Made by a program: the position numbers and the translations under genes
Notes under the pieces: model-generated
Database searches by the model: none
What the model saw: only the letters and a program-made list of their open reading frames with translations
What the model was told of the DNA's origin: nothing
Part shown: one piece after another, positions 7,882 through 15,620 of the stretch
How the letters are laid out: each line of letters opens with the position of its first letter
How positions within the stretch are numbered: position 1 is the first letter of the stretch
Source: an uncultured Eubacterium sp.
GTDB taxonomy: Bacteria; Bacillota; Clostridia; Lachnospirales; Lachnospiraceae
Length of the DNA: 64,000 nucleotides
Assembly (NCBI GenBank): GCA_910586445.1
Contig: CAJUHV010000014.1
Span: 1 to 64,000, forward strand
Direction of reading: 5' to 3'

Positions 7882-9297
7882 ATGGATCATAAAAATACAG
7901 ATATAAAGGTACCGCTGATCAGCAAGATTGCTTACGGGATGGGTGATGTTGGATGTAATTTCAGCTGGATGTTTGTAGGAAATTTCCTGATGATTTTTTA
8001 TACCGATGTTTTTGGAATAGGAATGGGGGCAGTTGCAGGGCTGATGCTGTTTTCCAGATTCTGGGACGCTATTAATGACCCTGTGATTGGAGGACTGACC
8101 GATAAGACGCATACAAAGTGGGGCAGATACCGTCCGTGGCTTTTAATTGCTGCACCGTTAACGGCGGTTGTACTTATCCTGACTTTCTGGGCGCATCCAG
8201 ATTGGCCGCCAACAGTAAAAATTGTATATATGGCAGTTACTTACTGCATACTTGTGCTGGGTTATACTTGTGTCAATATTCCATATGGCACGTTGTGCGG
8301 TGCAATGACACAGAATATAGAGGAACGGGCAAAGATTAATACGTTTCGGTCTGTCAGTGCTATGATTGCAATCGGCATTATTAATATTATTACGGTGCCT
8401 CTGATTGCAGCACTTGGTGCAGGCAGCGGCCAGAGAGGATATCTTTTGGTTGCTGTTGTTTATGGAGGCATTTTTGCAGCCTGTCATATTTTCTGTTTTG
8501 CAAAAACGAAAGAAGTCGTAGAAGTACCCGAGAAGGAAAAAACGTCTTTGAAGGTACAGCTGGCTGCTGTTTCAAAAAATAGGCCGTATATAATCGCAGT
8601 AGCAGGACAGTTTCTGTTTGGAATCACGCTTTATGGAAGAAATGCGGATGCACTTTACTACTTTACTTATGTAGAAGGAAATCAGGCATTGTTCAGTACT
8701 TATTCACTTTTTATCATCATTCCTTCAATCATTGGTGCAGCATGTTTTCCGCTTGTTTTTAAGCTGACAAATAATAAGGGGCGTTCAGCGGCTATTTTTG
8801 CTCTGCTGACAGGACTCAGCATGTTTGGCATGTACTTTTTCACGGTTGGAGAGTCACCGGTTCCGTTCTACCTGCTTTCATGTCTGGCGCAGTTTTTCTT
8901 TTCAGGATTTAATACAGCGATTTATGCAATCGTTCCTGATTGTGTAGAATATGGGGAATGGAAGACAGGGCTTCGCAATGATGGTTTCCAGTATGCTTTT
9001 ATATCATTGGGAAATAAAATCGGTATGGCAATTGGAACTTCTGCCCTGGCAGGTGTTTTGGGCAGTATGGGCTATAAAGCAAATCAACAGCAGAATGAGG
9101 CTGTATTGTCTGTAATAAAGCATTCTTTTACGACTGTTCCCGGCGTGCTTTGGATTGTGACGGCAGGAGTCTTGTATTTTTACCGGTTAAACAAGAAATC
9201 CTATATTAAAATCGTACAGGAAATTCAAGATAGGAAGGCAGTGCCGTCTAAATCAGGGATAAATGGCACCGTATCATTTAACACACCGCAGCAGTAA
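7882..9297 (+). CDS. GPH family sugar:cation symporter (MelB/XylP-like)
   Basis: Start taken at ATG 7882, which has AGAGGGG upstream and begins the typical N-terminus (VPLISKIAYGMGDVGCNFSW) of the glycoside-pentoside-hexuronide:cation symporters; 471 residues and about twelve membrane helices. Family signatures include the R-WDA-NDP-GGLTD-T stretch in the first loop (FSRFWDAINDP, near residues 57-67) and GRYRPW. It follows the polyol dehydrogenase by 108 bp, with a hairpin between them. It most likely imports the substrate of that enzyme or its glycoside by Na+ or H+ symport. Substrate identity is open. The C-terminal ~25 residues are polar and cytoplasmic. Confidence 0.88.
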   Translation: MDHKNTDIKVPLISKIAYGMGDVGCNFSWMFVGNFLMIFYTDVFGIGMGAVAGLMLFSRFWDAINDPVIGGLTDKTHTKWGRYRPWLLIAAPLTAVVLILTFWAHPDWPPTVKIVYMAVTYCILVLGYTCVNIPYGTLCGAMTQNIEERAKINTFRSVSAMIAIGIINIITVPLIAALGAGSGQRGYLLVAVVYGGIFAACHIFCFAKTKEVVEVPEKEKTSLKVQLAAVSKNRPYIIAVAGQFLFGITLYGRNADALYYFTYVEGNQALFSTYSLFIIIPSIIGAACFPLVFKLTNNKGRSAAIFALLTGLSMFGMYFFTVGESPVPFYLLSCLAQFFFSGFNTAIYAIVPDCVEYGEWKTGLRNDGFQYAFISLGNKIGMAIGTSALAGVLGSMGYKANQQQNEAVLSVIKHSFTTVPGVLWIVTAGVLYFYRLNKKSYIKIVQEIQDRKAVPSKSGINGTVSFNTPQQ

Positions 9298-9348
9298 CGC
9301 AAATCAGGCAGTGATAAACTGTAAGTTTCTATCTGGATGGAGTGCCAG

Positions 9349-9424
9349 AGCGTGTTTGAGAAATCATTCCTGCGATCTGCACTCCCCAGTTCAAGTTTAT
9401 GGAACTGCTTATGTCTAAGATGAA
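9349..9424. repeat. Half copy of the inverted-repeat element at the 3' end of the broken nuclease gene
   Basis: AGAGCGTGTTTGAGAAATCA and the following ATTCCTGCGATCTGCACTCC match the left end of the complete copy at 11.84 kb, with one change in the terminal repeat (GAGAAAT for GAAAAAT). The core and the other end are missing; the sequence runs straight into the remnant of the AAA/nuclease gene. Confidence 0.75.
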
Positions 9425-10709
9425 TGCATTCTTTTTCAATAATCTGGTTGAGTGCAGCTTTAGGCGGGCTGGCGGCTTTCAGCTCAATGATGCAGCGTAA
9501 CCAAAATCACTGTCTTCCAATGCATTTTCAAATTCGATCATGAGCTGTTTGTTTGGTATTTTAAGCGTCATGCCGTTGTATGATAATAAACCGTAAATGA
9601 CCATTGCAGCATAGATTTCTTTTTTTGTAGATGGGCGGCTCTGTCCTGCACTATATTCTTTTTTGATTTCGATTGTAACGGGAATATCTAGAGCGTGTTT
9701 GAAAAATGCTTTCTGTCAAATGCGCGTCACAATTTGTGGGAGATTTGACCCGAATGAGGGAGGCGTAGCGGGCTACGTTGACCGAATGAGGGCCAAATAT
9801 ACCGCAAAGTGGGGCGTGCAGTTGGCAGGAATGATTTTTCAAACACGCTCTAGTCCAGTAACTCTGGCAGGTACCGTCTTCTAGGGCACAGACAACGGAT
9901 CTGGGATTGTAAATCCGGCTGCCGTTTTTTGTCTGGTATCCGTTATACCATTCGCTGATTTCATTTAATGATAATAAGGTCTGCCTGCGGCAGAGCATTT
10001 CTACCTCTGCTTCTGTAAAACCAAAATATGTTTCAAATAGCGGATCGTTTAACATCGTATATTCTTTAAACATATTTAATGCTGATCCAGTGCCGTATTT
10101 TTTGAGTGGAAGTACGCCGGTCATGTAGGCAAGTGCCACATAAGGCCGGTCTTTTAATAAGTCTCTTAAAAATTCTAAAAAGTCGCTCTGATTATCTGCA
10201 TATAGATCATGGCTGAATATATAATCCCATTCATCAATAATGAAAATAAATGTGTCGTCTGTGGCAGACAGCAGTTCTGAGAGACTGCCAAAGTGTGTAT
10301 CCTTTAGTGCTGGATAAGCGGCTGTCAGATCCTGTTTTAAAGACTCTTTTATGAAGCTGATATAGTCTGCGTATGTGCTGCCGCTGTCAGGCAGATTGTT
10401 TAAGCTTATATTTATAATATTATATTTATTTAGGTGCTTTGTATAGTCTTTGCTTCTGCTTATATTTAAGCCGTCAAATAATTCTTTTGAATCATAAGCG
10501 AGGCCATAATATGCTCCGAGCATATTCAATATGGATGTTTTTCCAAAACGCCGCGGCTTTGTGACACATAGATATCTGTTTTTCGTCCGAATCTGTCTGC
10601 TTATTTTTTCAATGATGCAGGATTTGTCTACGAAAAATTCGTCATCTGCAAGCATCTGGAAATCTTTATAGGAATAACTGGTATTTAAATAGTTTGGCAT
10701 TTTCATCAT
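9425..10709 (-). pseudogene. Broken AAA-ATPase/PD-(D/E)XK nuclease gene (DUF1703-type), split by a small mobile element
   Basis: The 5' part (10709 to about 9853, ~286 codons) is intact. It carries YLNTSYSYKDFQML, a Walker A-like KPRRFGKTS (51-59), the acidic Walker B-like FIFIIDEWDY, and YNGYQTKNGSRIYNPRSVV, all typical of the AAA-like ATPase family with a C-terminal nuclease domain. At the SYWT codons it runs into a 160-bp element (9691-9850). Beyond the element, in another frame, are DIPVTIEIKKEYSAGQ and KKEIYAAMVIYGLLSYNG, then after a further deletion and shift CIIELKAASPPKAALNQIIE, the end of the nuclease core, before a second element half. As I recall homologues, ~30 residues at the element and ~90 residues of nuclease core are missing. 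No functional full-length product is expected; a 5' ATPase fragment with an element-encoded tail could still be translated. Confidence 0.85.
9689..9852. repeat. Complete TA-flanked inverted-repeat element (160 bp), variant core
   Basis: TA (9689-9690), then GAGCGTGTTTGAAAAAT at 9691-9707 and its exact complement ending at 9850, then TA (9851-9852). The interior has two direct CCCGAATGAGGG-like words around a CGTAGCGGGCTACG hairpin. It carries no reading frame of its own with a ribosome site. Size, terminal repeats and TA flanks suggest a MITE; it interrupts the AAA/nuclease gene. Confidence 0.85.
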
Positions 10710-10841
10710 TCCTTTTAAGGTATAGATTTAGAACGTGTTTTATTCAGTATACAGTGCGCGACGGATAATTACAAGCACTTTGCAGGAGGCCGATAAAATC
10801 ATTGAATTAATCGGTTTCCTGTTGAATAATATATGGTAAAG

Positions 10842-10869
10842 TTGTATAGTTATGTAGTGTTTGTATTAT
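10842..10869 (+). promoter_or_regulatory. Candidate promoter of the serine acetyltransferase gene
   Basis: TTGTAT (10842-10847), 16-base spacer, TATTAT (10864-10869), about 30 bases before the start codon. No T-box or SAM riboswitch fold was recognised upstream. Confidence 0.4.
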
Positions 10870-10899
10870 ATGGTAAAATAAAAATCTGGAGGGTGAAGC

Positions 10900-11838
10900 A
10901 TGGCTGCAGTAATTAAGACGGAGTTTGACCAGGTAGTTGGCAGGATTACGCAAAATTATATTTCAGATGAGGTGTTTGTGACAAAGGAGAACCGTCGTCT
11001 GCCGAGCAGAAGCAGTATTATTATTTTGATTAAGAGGCTGCGTTCGCTTATGTTTCCGGGATATTTTGAGGAAAAGAATTTTGAATATACAGATGCGCAG
11101 TATTTTGTAGGCAATACATTGAACCATATACGCAGGGAGCTTAGGCAGCAGGTAAACATCGCTCTTCAATATACGAGCGAAGGTGAGTCGAGGGAGCAGA
11201 CTGCGGAACACTCGGATGAAATAGCAAAACATTTTATCAGCAGGCTGGCAGATATACAAAATATGCTGTTAAAGGATGTACAGGCAGGGTTTGACGGAGA
11301 TCCAGCTGCGAAAAGCCGTCAGGAGATCATTTCTTCTTATCCGGGCGTGTTTGCAATCTTTGTGTATCGCATGGCACATGAACTGTATTTAAAAAATGTG
11401 CCGTTTATTCCGAGGGTGATGACAGAATATGCACACAGCCGTACAGGTATTGATATTAATCCGGGGGCGGATATCGGGGAGTATTTTTTTATTGATCATG
11501 GAACCGGCGTAGTTATCGGTGAGACGACCAAAATCGGTAATAATGTCAAACTGTACCAGGGTGTGACGCTTGGTGCGCTTTCAACAAGAAAAGGGCAGCT
11601 TCTGGCTGAGGTAAAACGTCATCCGACGATTGAAAATAATGTAACGATTTATTCTGGAGCAACAATTCTGGGCGGTGAGACAGTCATAGGGGCAAATTCT
11701 ATAATCGGCGGCAATACCTTTATTACAGAATCTGTCCCGCCATATACAAAGGTGTCTTTAAAAGCGCCGGAGATGACCTTCCAGGCAGATCCGCCCAAAA
11801 AGGATGAAGAAAAATGGGTGTGGGACTGGGTGATCTAG
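10900..11838 (+). CDS. cysE: Serine O-acetyltransferase (EpsC/SatA type)
   Basis: 312 residues. Makes O-acetylserine from serine and acetyl-CoA, the first step of cysteine synthesis. The N-terminal half is helical; the C-terminal half is a left-handed beta helix with hexapeptide repeats (GIDINPGADIGEYF, IDHGTGVVIGETTKIGNNV, VTIYSGATILGGETVIG). The DHGTG-VIGE stretch near residue 200 holds the conserved catalytic His/Asp region. CTGGAGGG precedes the ATG. This length with an extra helical N-terminus is usual for the EpsC-like form. The stop codon TAG (11836-11838) falls exactly on the CTAG junction with a small inverted-repeat element, so the last residues (WVWDWVI) may be altered from the ancestral protein. 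Confidence 0.9.
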   Translation: MAAVIKTEFDQVVGRITQNYISDEVFVTKENRRLPSRSSIIILIKRLRSLMFPGYFEEKNFEYTDAQYFVGNTLNHIRRELRQQVNIALQYTSEGESREQTAEHSDEIAKHFISRLADIQNMLLKDVQAGFDGDPAAKSRQEIISSYPGVFAIFVYRMAHELYLKNVPFIPRVMTEYAHSRTGIDINPGADIGEYFFIDHGTGVVIGETTKIGNNVKLYQGVTLGALSTRKGQLLAEVKRHPTIENNVTIYSGATILGGETVIGANSIIGGNTFITESVPPYTKVSLKAPEMTFQADPPKKDEEKWVWDWVI

Positions 11839-12049
11839 AGCGTGTTTGAAAAATCATTTCCGCGATCTGCACTCCCCGCTTCAAGCTTCTTGGACTGCTA
11901 ATGTCCAAGATGATGCGGATAATTCATCCCAAATTTAATCAACATAGCCCGCTATGCCTCATAAATTTGGGATAAATTCTCCATATCATGCCCGGTGGGT
12001 ACTAAGTGTGAAGCACATTTCACAGAAAGCATTTTTCAAACACGCTCTA
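11836..12049. repeat. Complete TA-flanked inverted-repeat element (210 bp) wedged between two converging genes
   Basis: Element 11838-12047 with GAGCGTGTTTGAAAAAT ends and TA on each side (11836-11837, 12048-12049). The interior has a CTTGGAC...GTCCAAG hairpin (11890-11910 region) absent from the shorter copies, then a palindromic core, CCCAAATTTA...TAAATTTGGG, around ATAGCCCGCTAT. Its left edge supplies the stop of the serine acetyltransferase gene and its right edge supplies the stop of the macrodomain gene. Confidence 0.85.
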
Positions 12050-12827
12050 GGTCGGCTTTAAGCAGATTTTGGTAAATGCGGTAGTCAGTCTCTTTAAAGA
12101 CATTGAATATGATATCGATACTGCTCTGTGTCTGCTTCTTATAGTCATTTACTGTCTGGACTGCAATCTCTGCCGCTCTTTGATTTGGAAAATGAAATTC
12201 ACCGGTTGAGATGCAGCAAAAGGCAAGGCTTTTGAGGTTATGTTCTTCAGCAGCCGTTAAGCAGGAGCGGTAACAGGATGCAAGAAGCTGTTCATCATAT
12301 TTTGTAACGCTGCCATGGATGACCGGGCCGACCGTATGGATGACATAGCTGCAGGGCAGATTGAAGGCAGGTGTTATTTTGGCATTTCCAACAGCTTCTT
12401 CGTGTCCTTGTGCCCGCATTATCTTATCGCAGGCAAGGCGCAGCTGTAAGCCGCTGAATGTATGGATCTGGTTGTCTATGCAGCTGTGGCATGGATAAAA
12501 ACAGCCGAGCATCTGGGAATTTGCTGCATTTACGACCGCGTCGCAGTGCAGTGTAGTAATATCACCCCTCCAGAGATAAATGCCGGTCCGGATGGGAGCC
12601 AGGCTGGTGAAGTCGGTAATTCCTTTTTGTGCAGTCTCTTCTTTTAAATACGAATCCTGTATAGTAAGAAAATCTTCGCTGACGGCTGACGGCCTGCGGA
12701 TATTAAAGAGTGAACGGAGCAGATCTTTTTGCTCCGGCTCATTTTCGGGTATTATCATGCCTTTATATTGTGGCTGTTCCTGCAAGAGGTATTTGATCAA
12801 ATAAATTCTTTTTGCTGATTGATTCAT
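12036..12827 (-). CDS. Zinc-containing macrodomain protein-ADP-ribose hydrolase (SirTM-associated type)
   Basis: 263 residues, with AAAGGAC before the ATG. An N-terminal extension (1-80) precedes a macrodomain with WRGDITTLHCDAVVNAANS (86-104). The inserted loop GCFYPCHSCIDNQIH gives zinc ligands C109, H114 and C116, spaced as in the streptococcal and staphylococcal zinc macrodomains that remove ADP-ribose from proteins modified by SirTM sirtuins. HTVGPVI (164-170) and STGEF (about 205) complete the ligand site. The usual operon partners (SirTM sirtuin, GcvH-like carrier, lipoate ligase) are not in this window. The stop codon TGA (12036-12038) lies inside the adjacent repeat element, so the last four residues (LERV) are element-encoded. 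Confidence 0.88.
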   Translation of the reverse strand: MNQSAKRIYLIKYLLQEQPQYKGMIIPENEPEQKDLLRSLFNIRRPSAVSEDFLTIQDSYLKEETAQKGITDFTSLAPIRTGIYLWRGDITTLHCDAVVNAANSQMLGCFYPCHSCIDNQIHTFSGLQLRLACDKIMRAQGHEEAVGNAKITPAFNLPCSYVIHTVGPVIHGSVTKYDEQLLASCYRSCLTAAEEHNLKSLAFCCISTGEFHFPNQRAAEIAVQTVNDYKKQTQSSIDIIFNVFKETDYRIYQNLLKADLERV

Positions 12828-13204
12828 TACTTGTCCTTTCTGCGTCTGGATAGAGCTTTCAAATGTACATATAATTTAATATGGAGAGATTGTACTGCCG
12901 ATAAACCATAACGGCATTTTGCTGTAATGTCAATAGCTATATCGATGAGGGACAGTATTCAGCATAAATCGAAGGTAAGTATAAGCGGAGGCGGTAAATA
13001 TCAGTCAAGGCAGTGAATTTGAGCGGAGGCGGTAAATATCATCCAAAGCAGTATTTTATTTACAAATATGTCTGCATTGATTTGTGATTTAACCGTGCCA
13101 TAATATAAATTGGACGAAATAGATCGTGGTTTTGGTCATCGATTCCGTGTGCCGGTTTTAGTTAGAATTTAGGTAATAAATGAACTTGAATTTGGCATAC
13201 GGAG
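12828..13204. repeat. Intergenic stretch with a 38-bp tandem duplication
   Basis: Two 38-bp units (12984-13021 and 13022-13059) share AGCGGAGGCGGTAAATATCA and drift afterwards. No reading frame with a ribosome site, RNA gene or terminator was recognised in the rest; the GAGCGGAGGCGG word resembles a ribosome site but no start codon follows. Confidence 0.55.
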
Positions 13205-13996
13205 TCAAGGTTTTATTTCGCTGACTGTTACGATGCAGCTGGATTTTACTCCGTCTTCACGGGCGTAGATATATGCTTTTCCCTTCTGCCTTGCGGTAAT
13301 AGTGCCGTCCGCATCGACAGTAGCGACATTCATATTGCTGGTAGTCCACTCCGGGGTATTGCCAGAAGAAACAGAAGCGGAAATCCTGCGTGTATCACCA
13401 ACAGTAAGCGCGAGTGTAGAGGCCGAGAGCCGGATTGTCGGCTGCCTGACTGTGACGGTACAGGTTGTTGATGTGCCGTCTACCTTAGCGGTGATCTTTG
13501 CGGTGCCGTGCTTGACTGCGGTGACAACTCCGTTTTCATCTACAACAGCCACGCTGCTCCTGCTTGAACGCCAGACAGGAGTATGTCCGGTTGAGACGGA
13601 GGCGGTCAGCTGCTTTGTACCCAGGCGGTAGAGCGACAGGCTGGATGGGCGGATTGTGACGGTAGTAGGTCTGACTGTAATGTTGCATGAGGCTTCAGCA
13701 TTCTTGATTTTTACCGTGATCTTGCATGTGCCGGCCTTTTTTGCGGTGACAAGGCCGTAAGTATTTACAGAAGCAATAGAGGATTTGCTGCTGCGGAACG
13801 TAGGCTTTTTGCCGTTTGAAGTCACTGCGATCAGATAAAATTCTTCGCCGATATTCATAGTCTGGTTATATTTTGTGAGCACAACCATAGGAAACAGGTC
13901 GGCAGCATCGACGGTCATACGTGTAGCCGGAGTGAATAAGAACATAATAGTCAATAGGAGCATTGAAATAATGGAATATTTAGATCTGCGTGTCAT
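13205..13996 (-). CDS. Secreted protein of three bacterial Ig-like (Big2) domains
   Basis: 263 residues with AAGGAGG before the ATG. Basic N-terminus RRSK, a hydrophobic stretch (IISMLLLTIMFLFTPA) and a VDAAD cleavage region give a clear signal peptide. Three consecutive Big2 repeats follow (about 35-110, 113-185, 188-260), each with the pattern W/FRSSKSSIASVNTYG-V-AKKAGTCKIT (S-S...A.V...G.v.a...G...I). No catalytic domain, LPxTG sorting signal or membrane anchor is visible. Probably a small cell-surface or matrix binding protein; function unknown. The same Big2 pattern occurs once in the GH25 protein at 41.2-43.7 kb. Confidence 0.85.
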   Translation of the reverse strand: MTRRSKYSIISMLLLTIMFLFTPATRMTVDAADLFPMVVLTKYNQTMNIGEEFYLIAVTSNGKKPTFRSSKSSIASVNTYGLVTAKKAGTCKITVKIKNAEASCNITVRPTTVTIRPSSLSLYRLGTKQLTASVSTGHTPVWRSSRSSVAVVDENGVVTAVKHGTAKITAKVDGTSTTCTVTVRQPTIRLSASTLALTVGDTRRISASVSSGNTPEWTTSNMNVATVDADGTITARQKGKAYIYAREDGVKSSCIVTVSEIKP

Positions 13997-14378
13997 AGTA
14001 GATACCTCCTTATATAGTAAGAAATGAATTACGATCTGCCGAAAGCAGAACAGTAATGCAGAAATGGGTGCTTTATCGATGTGGTATCTGACACACGGAA
14101 TCGATAACTGGATAATAGCACGAAAAAAACGGTTTGTAAATCAGTACAATTTCACAAAAATTTTAGTACAATATATGGCAGAAAGGCCGTGGAGGCCTGT
14201 AAATACAGAGGCTGGCGATGTCAATAGACAGAATGTACAGATTAAACTTCAGCGGTTTTCTGCTTAATAAAAAAGTTATCTGCTGGAGTATTGTCATTTT
14301 AGTTAAAATACCCTATAATGACCAATAATAAGCCATGTGGCAAAATGATAATACAAGATCGAAAAGGGAGTGGTTTGA
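13997..14378. promoter_or_regulatory. Divergent promoter region between the Big2 gene and the DUF308 gene
   Basis: Plus strand: TTGTCA (14291-14296), 17-base spacer, TATAAT (14314-14319) drives the DUF308 gene. Minus strand: TTTACA (14135-14140 on the plus strand as TGTAAA), 17 bases, TATTAT (14112-14117 as ATAATA) with an upstream TG drives the Big2 gene. Nothing else was recognised. Confidence 0.65.
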
Positions 14379-14960
14379 ATGAAAGAATTTTTAAAAAAGC
14401 TGCGTATAGCCGCATATTTTTCAGCACTGCTGACGATTGCGCTTGGCGCTGTGCTGATTGGATGGCCGATGGAAGTAACGGGGATTATATGCCGTATACT
14501 TGGGGCAATACTTGTAGTGATGGGTGCAGTGTATATATTTGGGTATGTGATGGAAGGCAGGGGTATTTTAACGGTGACGGGAGGCCTGCTGTTTCTGCTG
14601 CTTGGTGTGTGGATTTTTATCACGCCGAGTTCTGTTGTCGCATTGGTGCCGATTGTGATAGGGGTCATACTGCTGGTACACAGCCTGAAGGATTTTCAAA
14701 TGGCTTCAGAAGCTAAAAAGTGCGGCAGCGAGCGGTGGAGCGTGCTTTTTTTGCTGGCATTGGTAAACTGTGCATTCGGAGTTGTCTGCATCTGTGATTC
14801 TTTTGGCGTGCTTTCTGTAGCAGTGCGTGTGCTTGGAATTGCGCTGGTGTATGATGGGATTTCAAATATATTTATCGTGTACCATACCGCGCAGGCGTTA
14901 AGATGTGCAGCGGAAAAACTAGAACCGATCGATGTCGAGGTACATGAGATGGAAGAATAA
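14379..14960 (+). CDS. DUF308 (HdeD-like) membrane protein
   Basis: 193 residues with AAGGGAG upstream. Six hydrophobic segments arranged as three pairs (AAYFSALLTIALGAVLIGWP, ICRILGAILVVMGAVYIFGY, GGLLFLLLGVWIF, ALVPIVIGVILLV, LFLLALVNCAFGVVCI, RVLGIALVYDGISNIFIVY) with the glycine-rich pattern of DUF308/HdeD. The E. coli family member is linked to acid stress, but the role in Firmicutes is unknown. The acidic tail (PIDVEVHEMEE) is followed by a tandem array whose units copy this 3' end of the gene. Confidence 0.85.
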   Translation: MKEFLKKLRIAAYFSALLTIALGAVLIGWPMEVTGIICRILGAILVVMGAVYIFGYVMEGRGILTVTGGLLFLLLGVWIFITPSSVVALVPIVIGVILLVHSLKDFQMASEAKKCGSERWSVLFLLALVNCAFGVVCICDSFGVLSVAVRVLGIALVYDGISNIFIVYHTAQALRCAAEKLEPIDVEVHEMEE

Positions 14961-15250
14961 CATTAGGGGCAGCGAAGAGTGATTGGTGTCAAGGTACATG
15001 AGATGGAAGAATGACATTAGGGGCAGCGAAGAGTGATTGGTATCAAGGTACATGAGATGGAAGAATAACATTAGGGACAGCTAAGATGATCGATACCGAG
15101 ACCCATAGGATGAAAAAATAACATTAGGGGCAGCGGAAAGTGATCAGTGCTGAGGTGCATGAGAAGGAATAATAAAATAAAGGACAGCGAAAAGCGATCG
15201 GTGTCGAGGTGTAAGACGTATGAGATAAAAGAATAGAATAAAGGACAAAT
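14925..15250. repeat. Degenerate ~54-bp tandem array derived from the DUF308 gene's 3' end
   Basis: The last codons of the DUF308 gene and the bases after its stop (GAGGTACATGAGATGG, AGAATAACATTAGGGGCAGC) recur about five to six times. The TACATGAGAT word is at 14941, 14995 and 15049 (period 54), then in decayed form near 15101, 15155 and 15218. Sequence identity falls with distance from the gene. There is no conserved repeat-spacer structure, so this is not CRISPR. It likely arose by replication slippage. Confidence 0.8.
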
Positions 15251-15258
15251 AAACAGAT

Positions 15259-15364
15259 TGAAAGACAGTCAAGGCATTATATAGAGCAGACTGGCAGAAA
15301 GACAGCCAGGGCATTATATAGGGCAGGTAAAGAAAGGCAGTTGAGGCAGTATATGCGGCAGATG
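15259..15364. repeat. Three short tandem units (~37 bp) leading into a small gene
   Basis: GAAAGACAGTCAAGGCATTA, GAAAGACAGCCAGGGCATTA and GAAAGGCAGTTGAGGCAGTA start three successive related units, each followed by TATAKRGCAG-like sequence. The third unit overlaps the ribosome site and start of the next gene. Confidence 0.65.
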
Positions 15365-15619
15365 GAGTTTAAAATGGAGCGCACCGGGCTGCTGAAGGAA
15401 GGTGATGTGCTTTCCGTGACAGAAGGCAGGCTCCCAAATTCTTATTATTATACGCTTGGGAATGCATATGCGATGTCAGCAAATTATACATTTCGGGAGC
15501 GTTTAAAATCGACGGAAGGAACTGTGCTTGAAGTAAAGGAAACACCAAAAGGTTTTTTTGTTATGGTAGCGTTTGATGAAGAGGTTGAAACTGGGAGTGT
15601 AGAGAGCAGGGAGGGTTAA
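15353..15619 (+). CDS. Small hypothetical protein
   Basis: 88 residues from an ATG with GAGG six bases upstream; an in-frame TTG at 15341 is a weaker alternative. Not recognised. The sequence is soluble, with a beta-rich pattern (GDVLSVTEGRLPNSYYYTLG, GTVLEVKETPKGFFVMVAFDEE) that could be a small barrel-like or SH3-like fold. It is packed tightly with the following hypothetical gene (one base apart) and the TetR gene, so the three are probably co-transcribed and the protein may relate to the locus controlled by that regulator. Confidence 0.6.
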   Translation: MRQMEFKMERTGLLKEGDVLSVTEGRLPNSYYYTLGNAYAMSANYTFRERLKSTEGTVLEVKETPKGFFVMVAFDEEVETGSVESREG

Positions 15620-15620
15620 T

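Noticed and set aside
7408..8112. 234-codon minus-strand frame opposite the dehydrogenase and symporter genes
   Set aside because: Composition is odd (Cys/His/Tyr-rich), no ribosome site or family, and both plus-strand genes are well supported.
10710..10899. Riboswitch or T-box ahead of the serine acetyltransferase gene
   Set aside because: No T-box (TGGNACC-like) sequence, S-box core or terminator hairpin could be found.
14064..14267. 67-codon plus-strand frame upstream of the DUF308 gene
   Set aside because: Lies across the minus-strand promoter of the Big2 gene, has no ribosome site and no recognisable pattern.
14925..15250. Possible CRISPR array
   Set aside because: Units are contiguous and decay with distance, with no unique spacers of constant length and no cas genes.
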